Assembly (NCBI GenBank): GCA_030685235.1
Contig: MU839085.1
Span: 558,001-622,000 of the forward strand
From: Copromyces sp. CBS 386.78
Taxonomy: Eukaryota > Ascomycota > Sordariomycetes > Sordariales > Sordariaceae
Length of the DNA stretch: 64,000 nt
Reading direction: 5' to 3'
A model generated the notes under the pieces. The model did no database searches. It was not told where the DNA came from and saw only the letters and a list, made by a program, of their open reading frames with translations. Position numbers and translations under genes: made by a program. Positions 23,292 through 32,161 of this stretch are shown here, in pieces. Position 1 is the first letter of the stretch; every line of letters starts with the position of its first letter.

Positions 23292-23890
23292 CGTGACCGA
23301 GATGTAGCTGCCTGCTGAAGACGAGGCGAAGTAATGAGTTGATATTCGTGATGGATGCTGTGGAATGTAGTATTCTTATCCTGAACGTTGAGAGTCCTCT
23401 GGTGATGTTGTTTTGGATCAATGATGGAGATGACGGGGAAAATGATGTGTGCTTCCTCGCCCGAGTTTGAAGAGGGCCAAGGATCCAATAAATACATGCG
23501 TGCAAAGCGACCACCTATGGTACCTTCCTCAAATCATCGGAGCTTTCAAATCCGCCCCCATCACTCTTCCCATTCGCCTACCGCATCCACGGAAGGAAGA
23601 ACGGGCAGGAGATGGAAGGCACTTGGCTTCATGGCTTCCAGTCATGGGGTAAGAAGGCGCAGGTGCGGTCAACTTCAAGTCAACGTCATCTGGACACTCG
23701 ATGTTCCATCCGGCAAGAGCACAGCTGCCAGGAAATGCAGAGTTGGAGCTTCCGGACAATTCCAAGAGAAAGCACTACCACCTCATCAGGAGACAACCAT
23801 CAGTCAGGTTGCCCAGGCAGTCCATCCCTGGTTCTCATCACTTTCTGCCCAGATTGGAAGTCATGGATGATCTACCGACAGACAAGGTGA
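23292..23890. other. Spacer between the unknown gene and the dehydrogenase
   Basis: Three overlapping plus-strand frames of up to 149 codons cover this spacer. None has biased codons and none is called. Confidence 0.45.
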
Positions 23891-24994
23891 TTACTGAATG
23901 ACATGGAGGTTGCTCCCAGCCAAGCCACACACGCCAAACCTGAACAGATCCTTATCCTTTTCGAACCGTTCCGCATAAAGGGCCTTCATCTCATCCACGT
24001 CCCAATGAGCCCAGAAAAAGCGACCGTGGATGAATCTCGCCTCCTTGGTAGTCGCCCAGACGGCAAAGTCAGCTGGCAAGGAGACTGTATTCACCTACCT
24101 TCTGTCAGATGTCTGCTTTTTCGATATGTTAACATGTCTGATTGGAAAGACATGGACTCACTATCATCAAACGGCAGGAGGTTCTTATCCACGCCAAGTC
24201 CGTACTGCCATAACTCGGAGTAGATCGTTCCCGGATGAAAATTGACCACCTGCAACTTGTCCGGGTCGACCTGTTGAGCGATGTACCCGAAGAACAGACC
24301 GGCAGTGGCCTTGGTGAAGCCGTACTCTGACGCGGCGGCGAGGACGGGCGAGTACTCGGGGTGGCTTACGTGACAGAAGCGGTGGAGGTGTTGAGGAGGA
24401 ACTTCTGCCTGTCCTTGCCCTGCTTCATATAAAGCTCGGTATGTCATGTCTCATGGGCGCCCTGAGGTTCGCTTCAAGCTTGCTCCATATTTCCATTGTC
24501 GTCCTCCCGCCCTCGTCGTCACACAAGCCACCCATCGCCATGTCCCCTACGGCGTTCAAGATTAGCACGTCCACCACCACTCCTTCGTCTCCCAACTTCG
24601 TCCAAAAGGCATCAATTTCCTCCATCTTGGTCGCGTCGAACTTGTCGCCTACTACTTTGGTTTGATGGTTGCCAATCTCTTTGGCGTGCTGGCGGAGACT
24701 ATCAACGGCTTTGTCGAGTCTTTCTTGCCTCCGACCTGTGATGATGACCTTGGAGGCAGAGGCCGTGACGAAGGACTTGGCCATTGCGAGGCCGATGCCT
24801 GCCGTGGAGCCGGTGATGAGGACGGTCTTTCCCGCCTGGGAGATCAGGGGGTTCAGGGCTGGGTTGATGGCCGGATAGGAAGTGGTGTGCATGGTAGGAG
24901 TGACATTGGAGACCGCACAGTCGAAAGTGGGAGTGTTCCAGGGGAGACCCAATATGGTGGGGATCTCGCTGGTGTTGGTGGCTGAGGGGGACAT
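23891..24994 (-). pseudogene. Short-chain dehydrogenase/reductase with two frame breaks
   Basis: A classical SDR of about 342 residues, judged by length and motifs. It has an extended N-terminus, the cofactor loop TGSTAGIG (about residues 61-68), then NLRAPM, then the active-site pair in EYGFTKATAG (Tyr and Lys four apart), and the late FHPG motif. The last exon is 23891-24084; the intron 24085-24161 has a GTGAGT donor and a TACAG acceptor. The frame is broken twice inside the first exon. One break lies just after NLRAPM near 24455, where the reading moves to KQGKDRQKFLLNTSTAS. The other lies near 24372, where it moves to SHPEYSPVLAAASEYGF. Each looks like loss of one base; coding length is 1027 nt, two short of a whole frame. 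Either a recent pseudogene or two assembly errors. The substrate cannot be told. Confidence 0.7.
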
Positions 24995-25500
24995 GGTGGC
25001 GCTTGTTGTTCTTTTTGTTGTGATGAGAGTGCTTGAAGTGCGTACAGTAACGAGTTCTGGCCTCGGGGAATTGGGCCCTATATGTATAGACAGGCATGAA
25101 TCTATCCCCAAGGGGCCAAAGTTGCCAACTCATCGCACTAGACTTCTTCGTCCCCACGGCACCGCAGTCCTTGCACTGCCCGCCCAAAAGCTCAATATGA
25201 GTTTACATAGCAAGTCTCGATTGATCATGTTCACATCTAGGTAGATGCACAAACATGAAAGAGCCAAGCCAGCAAGCAAGACGTTATGTATCGAATCCAA
25301 ATCGGTACCGCGACCCTATGTCATGGCGGCGAGTTGCGATTGCCGACCGACCGACCGACCGACCGGGTGATCCCCGTTCGAGATTCCGATATCCGTGTTG
25401 GCGCCGAGCCGTTACGTTCGGGGTCAAGGAACTATCCGCCGCTAGATGCCCGAAACTCCACTTGTTTCTTTTAGCGTACAATAGTGTTGTACACACTAAA
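24995..25500. other. Intergenic; promoter side of the dehydrogenase
   Basis: Contains a GACC tetranucleotide repeat at about 25342-25364. No gene seen. Confidence 0.5.
25342..25364. repeat. GACC tetranucleotide repeat
   Basis: About five consecutive GACC/CCGA units. Confidence 0.85.
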
Positions 25501-25577
25501 GGCCAGTTCGTTTCCGCTGTAAGAAGTTAACTAGTTAAGATTTTTGCAGTATTCGGGTCGCAGTAACGATATAACCA

Positions 25578-25608
25578 TAGAGGGAACCCTGGGTCTGAGA
25601 ACAGGGTA
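25578..25608. repeat. Left arm of a 30-bp inverted repeat
   Basis: TAGAGGGA...GGGTCTGAGAACAGGGT here matches the reverse complement of about 26448-26480 with few mismatches. The arms are about 840 bp apart and might be terminal repeats of a decayed element. Confidence 0.6.
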
Positions 25609-25993
25609 AAAACAGGCCTATGGTGTACAACAGGCAGAAATGCACCAAACAGGGGTGGAACATGGGGTTTCCAGCCTGTTTTCCAAGATTTCTACAAGGG
25701 TAGCGAATTATATTCTATATACGCGTATGTCGTCGGATAACATAGTGTTTTGGGTGTAACAGACTGTTGACCTCAAACATTCACAAAGTGTAAAAAAGAA
25801 TAATAAACTCAATTAGAATTTTTATTATAAATATTCTGTTTTTAGTAACATTCTAAAAATTTCAACATTATTTCAATAAAAAAATAATATAATAATAATT
25901 ATTCTTACTACTTTAAAAATAATATTTTAATTATATAAGATTTTAATTCTAATAATTTCGCGTAAAATAAATAAGTAAATAAATAAATAAATA

Positions 25994-26056
25994 GCGTAGT
26001 TAGTAATAAAAGCACTTAACATCGTAAGGTCCTCCGTTCGATTCCCCGTTATAGCA
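25994..26056 (+). other. tRNA-like, probably decayed tRNA-derived sequence
   Basis: Ends in CGTTCGATTCC, a good Pol III B-box/T-arm, followed by GTTATAGCA like an acceptor 3' end, with a CATCG anticodon-like loop upstream. The 5' acceptor half does not pair properly, so it is not a working tRNA. Could be a SINE piece or a RIP-damaged tRNA. Confidence 0.3.
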
Positions 26057-26203
26057 TTTATAAAAACTACTAAGTAAAAAAAATTATATTAGTATAATAA
26101 AGAAAAAATATTACTTATAAAATATTATTTAAGAAAAATATTATTTAAGGAAAATATTATTTGGAAGAAAAACCAAATTTTTTTTGAGGATAATTACTTT
26201 TTA

Positions 26204-26223
26204 ACTCTAACCCTAACCCTTAC
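26204..26223. repeat. Short interstitial telomere-like repeat
   Basis: CTAACCCTAACCCTTACCC: two to three copies of the fungal telomere unit (TTAGGG read on the other strand). Too short to be an old telomere by itself. Confidence 0.55.
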
Positions 26224-26447
26224 CCTCTATTACCGCCTTTAATCATTATTACTTCCAACAATCTAACCATTCCAACAATTTAACCATTCTAACAGTCTAA
26301 CCATTCCAACAGAAAAATATCACGAATTATACTGTTGTTATGGGAGTCTATTCGAACCTAATATCCTTGTCAGCCATTCGAACCCTTGCTCAACACTTCC
26401 AAAATCAATCAGAATTTTTCGCTCAAACATGCTTGCAGTACCCTTGC

Positions 26448-26480
26448 CGGACCCTGTTCTCAGACCCGGGTCTCCCTCTA
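26448..26480. repeat. Right arm of a 30-bp inverted repeat
   Basis: ACCCTGTTCTCAGACCC...TCCCTCTA, the partner of 25578-25608. Confidence 0.6.
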
Positions 26481-26696
26481 TGGAACGCATTACTACTCTA
26501 CTGCTCCTTTTTGCGTTCGTCAAAAAAACCTTATTTTTCATACACGTCCTACAACCACCTGCAACCACCTGCACTTACCCCAAATCTTCGATTTGGCTAA
26601 TTAGAAGGCTAGAATCTTCGAAATCCTTAATAATAGTTCTTACTACCAGACTGCTCGATTTTAAACAGTAGTGCGGTAAGAACTACAGTTAGTTGA

Positions 26697-27023
26697 CTAG
26701 ATAGCCGTCGCAAAGACTATAAGAAGGATGGTAATAATAAGAGTAGTAGTAATAATAAAAAGGATAGTAGTAATAAAAAGGATGCTAGTAATAATAAAAA
26801 GGATGGTAGTAATAATAAAAAGGATAGTAGTAATAAAAAGGATAGTGGTGATAATAAAAAGGAGGAAGAAAGAGGAGGAAAGAAGAAAGGTAGAAAAGGG
26901 ATATTAAACACCTCTTTCCATCTTGCAACCAAAGTCTTAGCCTACCTTAATACTGCCTTAATATTACAAGATTACAATTGTAGACTATGCGCGTTAAGAA
27001 GGCAGTTAACGGAAAACCCCTAA
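26697..27023 (+). CDS. ATG-less open frame with a KKDSSN minisatellite
   Basis: 109 codons open between stops, with no ATG. The first two thirds encode repeats of NNKKDSS or NKKDSS. The DNA repeat units are 18 or 21 bp, so every length change keeps the frame. After the repeat comes a basic block (GGKKKGRKG) and a plausible tail, ILNTSFHLATKVLAYLNTALILQ...CALRR. It may be the 3' exon of a transposon or host gene, or merely a repeat that happens to be open. Unlike its surroundings it is not RIP-saturated. Confidence 0.35.
   Translation, partial: LDSRRKDYKKDGNNKSSSNNKKDSSNKKDASNNKKDGSNNKKDSSNKKDSGDNKKEEERGGKKKGRKGILNTSFHLATKVLAYLNTALILQDYNCRLCALRRQLTENP
26724..26871. repeat. Minisatellite, 18/21-bp units
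   Basis: About seven purine-rich units of the form AATAATAAAAAGGATAGTAGT. Variants differ by whole triplets. Confidence 0.85.
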
Positions 27024-28514
27024 TGCGGAAACGAACAAGCTTTAACCCTAGAGAGTTCTTTAGCGCGATTCTTTTACCAAATATATACAAAACTTCACAA
27101 TAAAACAACGGAATAACTATATACAAAGGGGAAAATTAGAGAGTAATATATCGGGTTGATGCCAACTTCTTATACGAAAATTGTTAGAATAATAGTTAAG
27201 TTATAAAGAGTACGTTGTAAAGTCCCCCGCTAACGAACTTACTAGGATTAATATATACTTTCGGAGCGGGACGACGAACGAACGATAGGGACTATCGTTG
27301 AGCGGAGATAAGATGATAATTGGCTTTCTTTCCCTTTCGGGTTTATACTTGGCTCTCTCCGGAGTTCGGGATTGTCATTTTCTTATCTCATTCAAATAGG
27401 ACCGCCTCGTTTTCAAGTCAACCCATATATCAAATATCACCATGCTCACATTTAACTATCTCCACAACAATCATCCCAAACCGTATTTTCAGTCTTGTTA
27501 AATTGAATCCCAAATAATCATTAAAGGAAAGTAGAAACAAGCAGCAGCCAAAATCCCGAAAAAGAGGCCATTGGGGCTTCAACCGCTCGCACGCATCTTG
27601 CTTCCTCACTTCTATTGTAAATACACGGCGATTAATATCCGCGATAGTTTCCCCTAGGTACGTTATTATAAAAGGGTAAATTCCGCTGGCTAATATACAG
27701 TAAGCTGCGAGTTAGTCTCCAGTCGTGGCCAGTGAGCATCCCTTTCTATCCTTTCGGGTATCAAAATCAATCTATCAGCCATATTCCCAATTGGATGAAC
27801 ATAGATATCAGGAACTTTTCCGTACCAAACTCGATATATATCTCGATGCTACTATCCAGTGATCCACACAAATCAAATCAAATCAAATCAAATCTGGGGT
27901 CTAATTTGCTTTATTTGAGTATTTTCGAATGTAGATTTGCTTTGTTTATATAGATATTTGATTTGATTTGTTAGATTTAGTCCGGAAAATTAATTTTCCG
28001 GTACATACTAAACCTCGGGAACACTAGAAACTACTAGAAACTACTATATCTACTACCAATTCTTATACAAGGCGATACGTTCGATAGTCGAGTGCAATAG
28101 ACGGTACCTTCGTTAACCGATTACGAGCTTTGTCTTACTAAATACCCTCTCTGCCTTTAAAGATATCGCGGGTATAGTTAATATATTAATTACTATACGT
28201 GCTAGTCTAGGAAACCTATCCTATTAATTATATTCTAACTACTATAATACTAAGTCGATAAGATACTCCAGCGGTAAGTCTCTCTCTATAATACGCATAG
28301 CGAAGTAGGCTTCAACCTCCCTAACTAATTAATCCTCTTTATTACCAAATAAATTAAAGAAGTTATCCTTAAGTAAATGCTCCCGACGGCGCTCCTTTCT
28401 TTCTATATAGTCTCGAACCGGGGATTAATATTGGCCAATATCTTCTAGACCGTAGTACTAATCTACGAAGATCTACTTAAAGGTCTCGAAAAGGCTTACT
28501 CCTTTCGTCGTACT

Positions 28515-28631
28515 TATCACAGGATGTGATGTTTGGTTTATAGTGTATACAACGGGTTCTGCTTTGCAAGCAGAACATCGTCCTATCTTTTAAGTTTGGC
28601 CGACTAGGCATATGCACTCTAGCCTGTCATA
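28515..28631 (+). repeat. Left LTR of the miniature element
   Basis: 117 bp. Holds the TTTATAG promoter-like box and the self-complementary hairpin GTTCTGCTT-TGC-AAGCAGAAC. It is the more mutated of the pair: A or T at eight of the ten differing sites. Confidence 0.9.
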
Positions 28632-28633
28632 GT

Positions 28634-28644
28634 ATGTTCTGCTT
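28634..28644 (+). promoter_or_regulatory. Putative self-complementary primer-binding site
   Basis: ATGTTCTGCTT, three bases inside the left LTR, is an exact 11-nt complement of LTR positions 28568-28578. In Tf1 the first 11 nt of the transcript pair with the primer-binding site in this way. No match to a tRNA 3' end is needed. Confidence 0.6.
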
Positions 28645-28949
28645 AATCGGTGAGTTCGATTCCCGGCCGGGGCATTTTCGAGGGCGATTTTGGGAAGTGT
28701 TAGCTCGTCGGATTAGTAGAGCACGGCTCCTAACGACAATAGTAGCAACGACCATGAATGCAAATCGCAGCCGAAAGCCCTAGGTGTCGACCCATTGGAA
28801 GGTGTTCAACTGAGCCGGAAGTTGCACCATTCAGGTAGTGCTATAGACCGCGCATTGCGCAAAATCCTCCGCGGACAATGTCCGCCTCCGGAACGGGGCT
28901 GGAGCCTTATCTTAAAGTCACCAAGTGACTTCGCTTTAAGGGGAGGTAG

Positions 28950-29066
28950 TATCACAGGATGTGATGTCTGGTTTATAGTGTGCACAATAGGTTCTGCCTT
29001 GCAAGCAGAACATCGTCCTATCTTTTAGGTTTGGCCGACTGGGCATGTGCACCCTAGCCTGTCATA
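28950..29066 (+). repeat. Right LTR of the miniature element
   Basis: 117 bp, better preserved than the left copy, directly preceded by the polypurine tract. Confidence 0.9.
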
Positions 29067-31709
29067 GTACTATAATATAAATAAAGAGCTCGCTTACATT
29101 TAGTAGGGTATAGGAATATAGCGAGCCAATACGGCTAATAGTCGTCTAACAACTCCTAATACTTTTACAATTTTACTATCGCTAGATCGATATTATTATA
29201 AATAAAGGCCTCGCTATCGTAACCAAAATTTATTCGAGGAGCTTCGTTTTATACCGGGCGAGGGAGGGGTTGATTCTGTGCGGGCTCTTTGAGACGAAGT
29301 AGATCAATTTTATAACTATAAAACCGAGCCGGTATATAATAGGTTCGATATAACTACTGAAGGGTAGAGCTAGCGATCTTATTAATTTAAATATTAATTA
29401 ACTTAGCGAGAAGTACGCGGCGGGGTAGGATATTAGAACCACCGGTAAAGGACTCGACCTTAAAGCGGATATAGTATATAAATCGCTATTTTTTCAACTC
29501 TTCTATTAGCTTCTTAAATTCGATAAAAATATTACTAAAATTAAATTGCCTACCTTCAAATCGCTTCGTAAACTCTTTAAATTTAACGAGCATAGAGTCG
29601 ACAGCGGTTAATATAGCTTAATTATTATTAAATAATTTTATTAACTTTTTCTCCTTTAGCGAATCCTTATTTAATAAATATTAATAATCTAACACCGGTC
29701 GTAAGCAAATAGTATATTTAATTATATTATACTAAGAGTTCTAGCGAATTGAATTATCTTATATAAAGTTAAGATTCTTCTCGTTATTATCGATATAAAA
29801 GTTTCTAAATTTCGTAACCTACTTTAGAATTATACCGCCAACTATAAAATTACGGAAGTTAGCGCGTTTCTAAAGGGACCTTCGAATAAAAACGACAATA
29901 TTATAAAGTTTACTGAATATATCGCGCTTTTTCTATCGATCTATTATATTATTATCTTCGTCGTTTAGAATAAAAGGGTCGAACTCTTCGTTAACTAACT
30001 TAAATATATTCCCCTTAAAAAAGGCCTTCGCCGTAATATTGAAAATATAGCCGAAGTAACGAACGTAACAATCTTTCGAATTTACTTCGATAGCGGGGTC
30101 GCTACTATTACTAAATACGTATCTAATTATAATATTATTCGACTAAACGTTATCTAACGAAAATACTCCTAATTTATAGCGGATCTAGTACGTATCGATA
30201 ATATCGTTAATAATAATAATTAATAAATCTAATTGTTAGTAATTATTCTAACGTAGGATTAGTCGGACTAATTAATATTTTTACCGCTGTAATAACTTTA
30301 AATATAGGGTATTACCAATAAGCGAGTTTTCGAAGCGCTAATCGTATTAGCGAAATATATAATAACCGTAAGAATTATATACCTATTCGGCGAAATCCAG
30401 AAATTGAAGGAGATATATATTTTATACGGCGTCGTAGTAAATTCCTTTTTCACCTTTACTTTCTCCTTTTTAAAGTAATCCTCTAGTTATTTCCCTATTA
30501 TTATCCCGCTATTTAGAAAGATAGCGTTAGTAATAAATAAGTTTAGTAAGTAAATTAGCTTACAAAATTGTAAATTTTTGACGATAGCGAACCCTATATT
30601 AAATAAAATAAAAAAATCAATAAGCGTATTTTTAATACTATTATTAGTAGCCTTTATAATAATATAAATTGATTAGGATTTCGACTTCGTAAACGAAGTA
30701 TATATATTACTAGTCCGTTATCTCTTATTACTATTATTATAGAATATTTTAACTACCTTTTTCTTTATTAATTTCTCGGGCAATAGTATATTATAGGCGA
30801 TCCTTAAATAATTAAATATTAATGTTATTGCCTTTAAGTCGAATAGTATACCGTATTTACTATACGAAAACTATTTCGAGTTAGTTTTACGAGGGTCCTT
30901 ATTTTTCAATCGTAATAACTTCGTACTATATTCGCTAATTTACAATCTATTAAATTATTTATTAAACGTCTACGATTATAAAATATACTTCTAATATTTA
31001 TATTCAAAATACGGCTATTCTACTTACTATATACGAATAATATCGTTAAGGTCGATAGTATTTAATTCGGTAATTCGTATTTTAATTAACTTTATAATAA
31101 AGCGTTTAAAAGGTTAGCGGGGTTCGATAAACGCGCTAACCGACTACTAAAGAAACTTTAGTACGGTATTAAATAATAAAAACGGCAGTAAGGTTATATT
31201 AGCGTCGGTTAGTACTAAAGTAATAGAACTCGCTTAACTAAATTGAAAAATAGTAAATTAAAATATAGTAAATTAATAATTAGTACGTATTACTATTAGA
31301 ATTAATTTAATTAATAAAGTAATTAACAATTTAATTAATAGAGGAAGCGACGATCTAAGGGAAGCGGCGAACTAGGAGGGGGCGGCATTAAAAAGGCACC
31401 AAAAATCCATATTAACAATACTAAAAATTATAGCGATATCTCGTTGCCTAGTCGAAATACGATATTTTCTTCGTTAATACTCCTACATCTATACCCGAAA
31501 TTCTACAGCAAAAGTCACACCATACGCACCGAAGAAGTATATATAGCAAAAATATTATGTGTTATTAACGAAACAAATCTAACAAATCAAATATAGCATC
31601 ACATTTACGTTAATTTAAAACCCTATTTACCCGTATTTAATTTACTAACCAAAGGGTAGATTTGCTTTAATTTATTAAGATTTAATTTGTGTGGACCACT
31701 GCTGCTATC

Positions 31710-32161
31710 AACCATATGCCCTGGATGCACCGTTCGATTTCCGCATAAGATACCTTATGTAGTCCGCTGCGGTCGCACAAAGTTTTTGATAAGGTAAGGT
31801 AGTCTGATAAGTTGAAGCGGAGCTAATGCGATTGGAGAGGGCCTCTGTTTTGGCGTCCAGCGCAAACAGTGTCAAAATCCTTGTTATCCCCGTCCCGAGC
31901 CTGTCCTTGGTTCCCGTCCGTGCTGTTGCCGAATGAGGCACACTGGAAGGAATGTGTGGTGTGTGATGCTGGAGGTTGCAGCGGCAGCCATGGCGATTGC
32001 AACACTGGGCGGGTACACTGTAGAGAATGCGAGAAGGCATGTGTGTGTGAATGCATTAGAGAATGCTAGATTCAACGACAATGAAGACGACAGACGATTT
32101 CATGATGCAGAAAAGAAAACACAATGGCAATATCATCATCTCCAACCCGTAGAGCCCAGAC
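31710..32161. other. Intergenic; 3' flank of the epoxide hydrolase gene
   Basis: GC content returns to normal right at the hAT target duplication. No gene seen. Confidence 0.5.

Larger units (their letters stand above)
25500..27856. other. Repeat-rich debris between genes
   Basis: A mosaic without an intact gene. It has a 30-bp inverted repeat (25578-25608 against 26448-26480), AT-rich sequence (about 25790-26180), a tRNA-like stretch near 25994-26056, telomere-like CCCTAA repeats near 26204-26223, ATTCCAACA-type repeats at about 26260-26310, an in-frame minisatellite (26724-26871), and an 8-bp-stem hairpin at 27281-27299. It is probably an old, partly RIP-mutated transposon remnant of unidentified type. 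Confidence 0.55.
28515..29066 (+). mobile_element. Miniature (TRIM-like) LTR element, 552 bp, apparently self-priming type
   Basis: Two LTRs of exactly 117 bp (28515-28631, 28950-29066) differ at 10 positions, all transitions. The target duplication is GTACT on both sides (28510-28514, 29067-29071). LTR ends TATCACAGG...CCTGTCATA fit original TG...CA ends after G-to-A and C-to-T change. The 318-bp interior has a polypurine tract AAGGGGAGGTAG directly before the right LTR. Three bases after the left LTR lies ATGTTCTGCTT (28634-28644), the exact complement of AAGCAGAACAT inside the LTR (28568-28578). A TTTATAG box lies 25-31 bases before that segment. This is the arrangement of Tf1/sushi-type self-primed elements, whose RNA 5' end primes reverse transcription. 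There is no gag or pol, so it must depend on another element. The interior forms strong hairpins near 28872 and 28910-28941. Confidence 0.85.
27857..31701 (-). mobile_element. RIP-mutated hAT DNA transposon, 3.8 kb, with nested LTR element
   Basis: The inverted ends read CAGTGRTCCACACAAAT on both sides. They are flanked by an 8-bp target duplication CTRCTATC (27849-27856 CTACTATC; 31702-31709 CTGCTATC, one G/A difference). The subterminal regions carry AAATC repeats and a perfect 20-bp palindrome at 27982-28001. The interior is TA-rich with stops everywhere. On the minus strand around 29715-29750 a relic of the hAT transposase block TRWNSxYxMI can still be read, with the Trp codon turned into a stop. 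Thus the transposase ran right to left. A 552-bp LTR element is inserted at 28515-29066. Confidence 0.85.

Noticed and set aside
26204..26223. Telomere or chromosome end
   Set aside because: Only two to three units, with genes on both sides; at most an interstitial remnant.
26724..26932. Minus-strand Leu/Phe/Ser-rich frame that looks like a membrane protein
   Set aside because: It is the reverse reading of the purine-rich minisatellite; the apparent membrane helix is a low-complexity artefact.
27281..27299. Hairpin AACGATAG-GGA-CTATCGTT as a terminator or riboswitch
   Set aside because: Such signals are not used this way in fungi, and no gene lies next to it.
28653..28673. tRNA 3' end-like sequence read as a tRNA primer-binding site of the miniature element
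   Set aside because: It is in the sense orientation of a tRNA, not its complement, and lies 22 bases from the LTR. The self-complementary 11-mer fits better.
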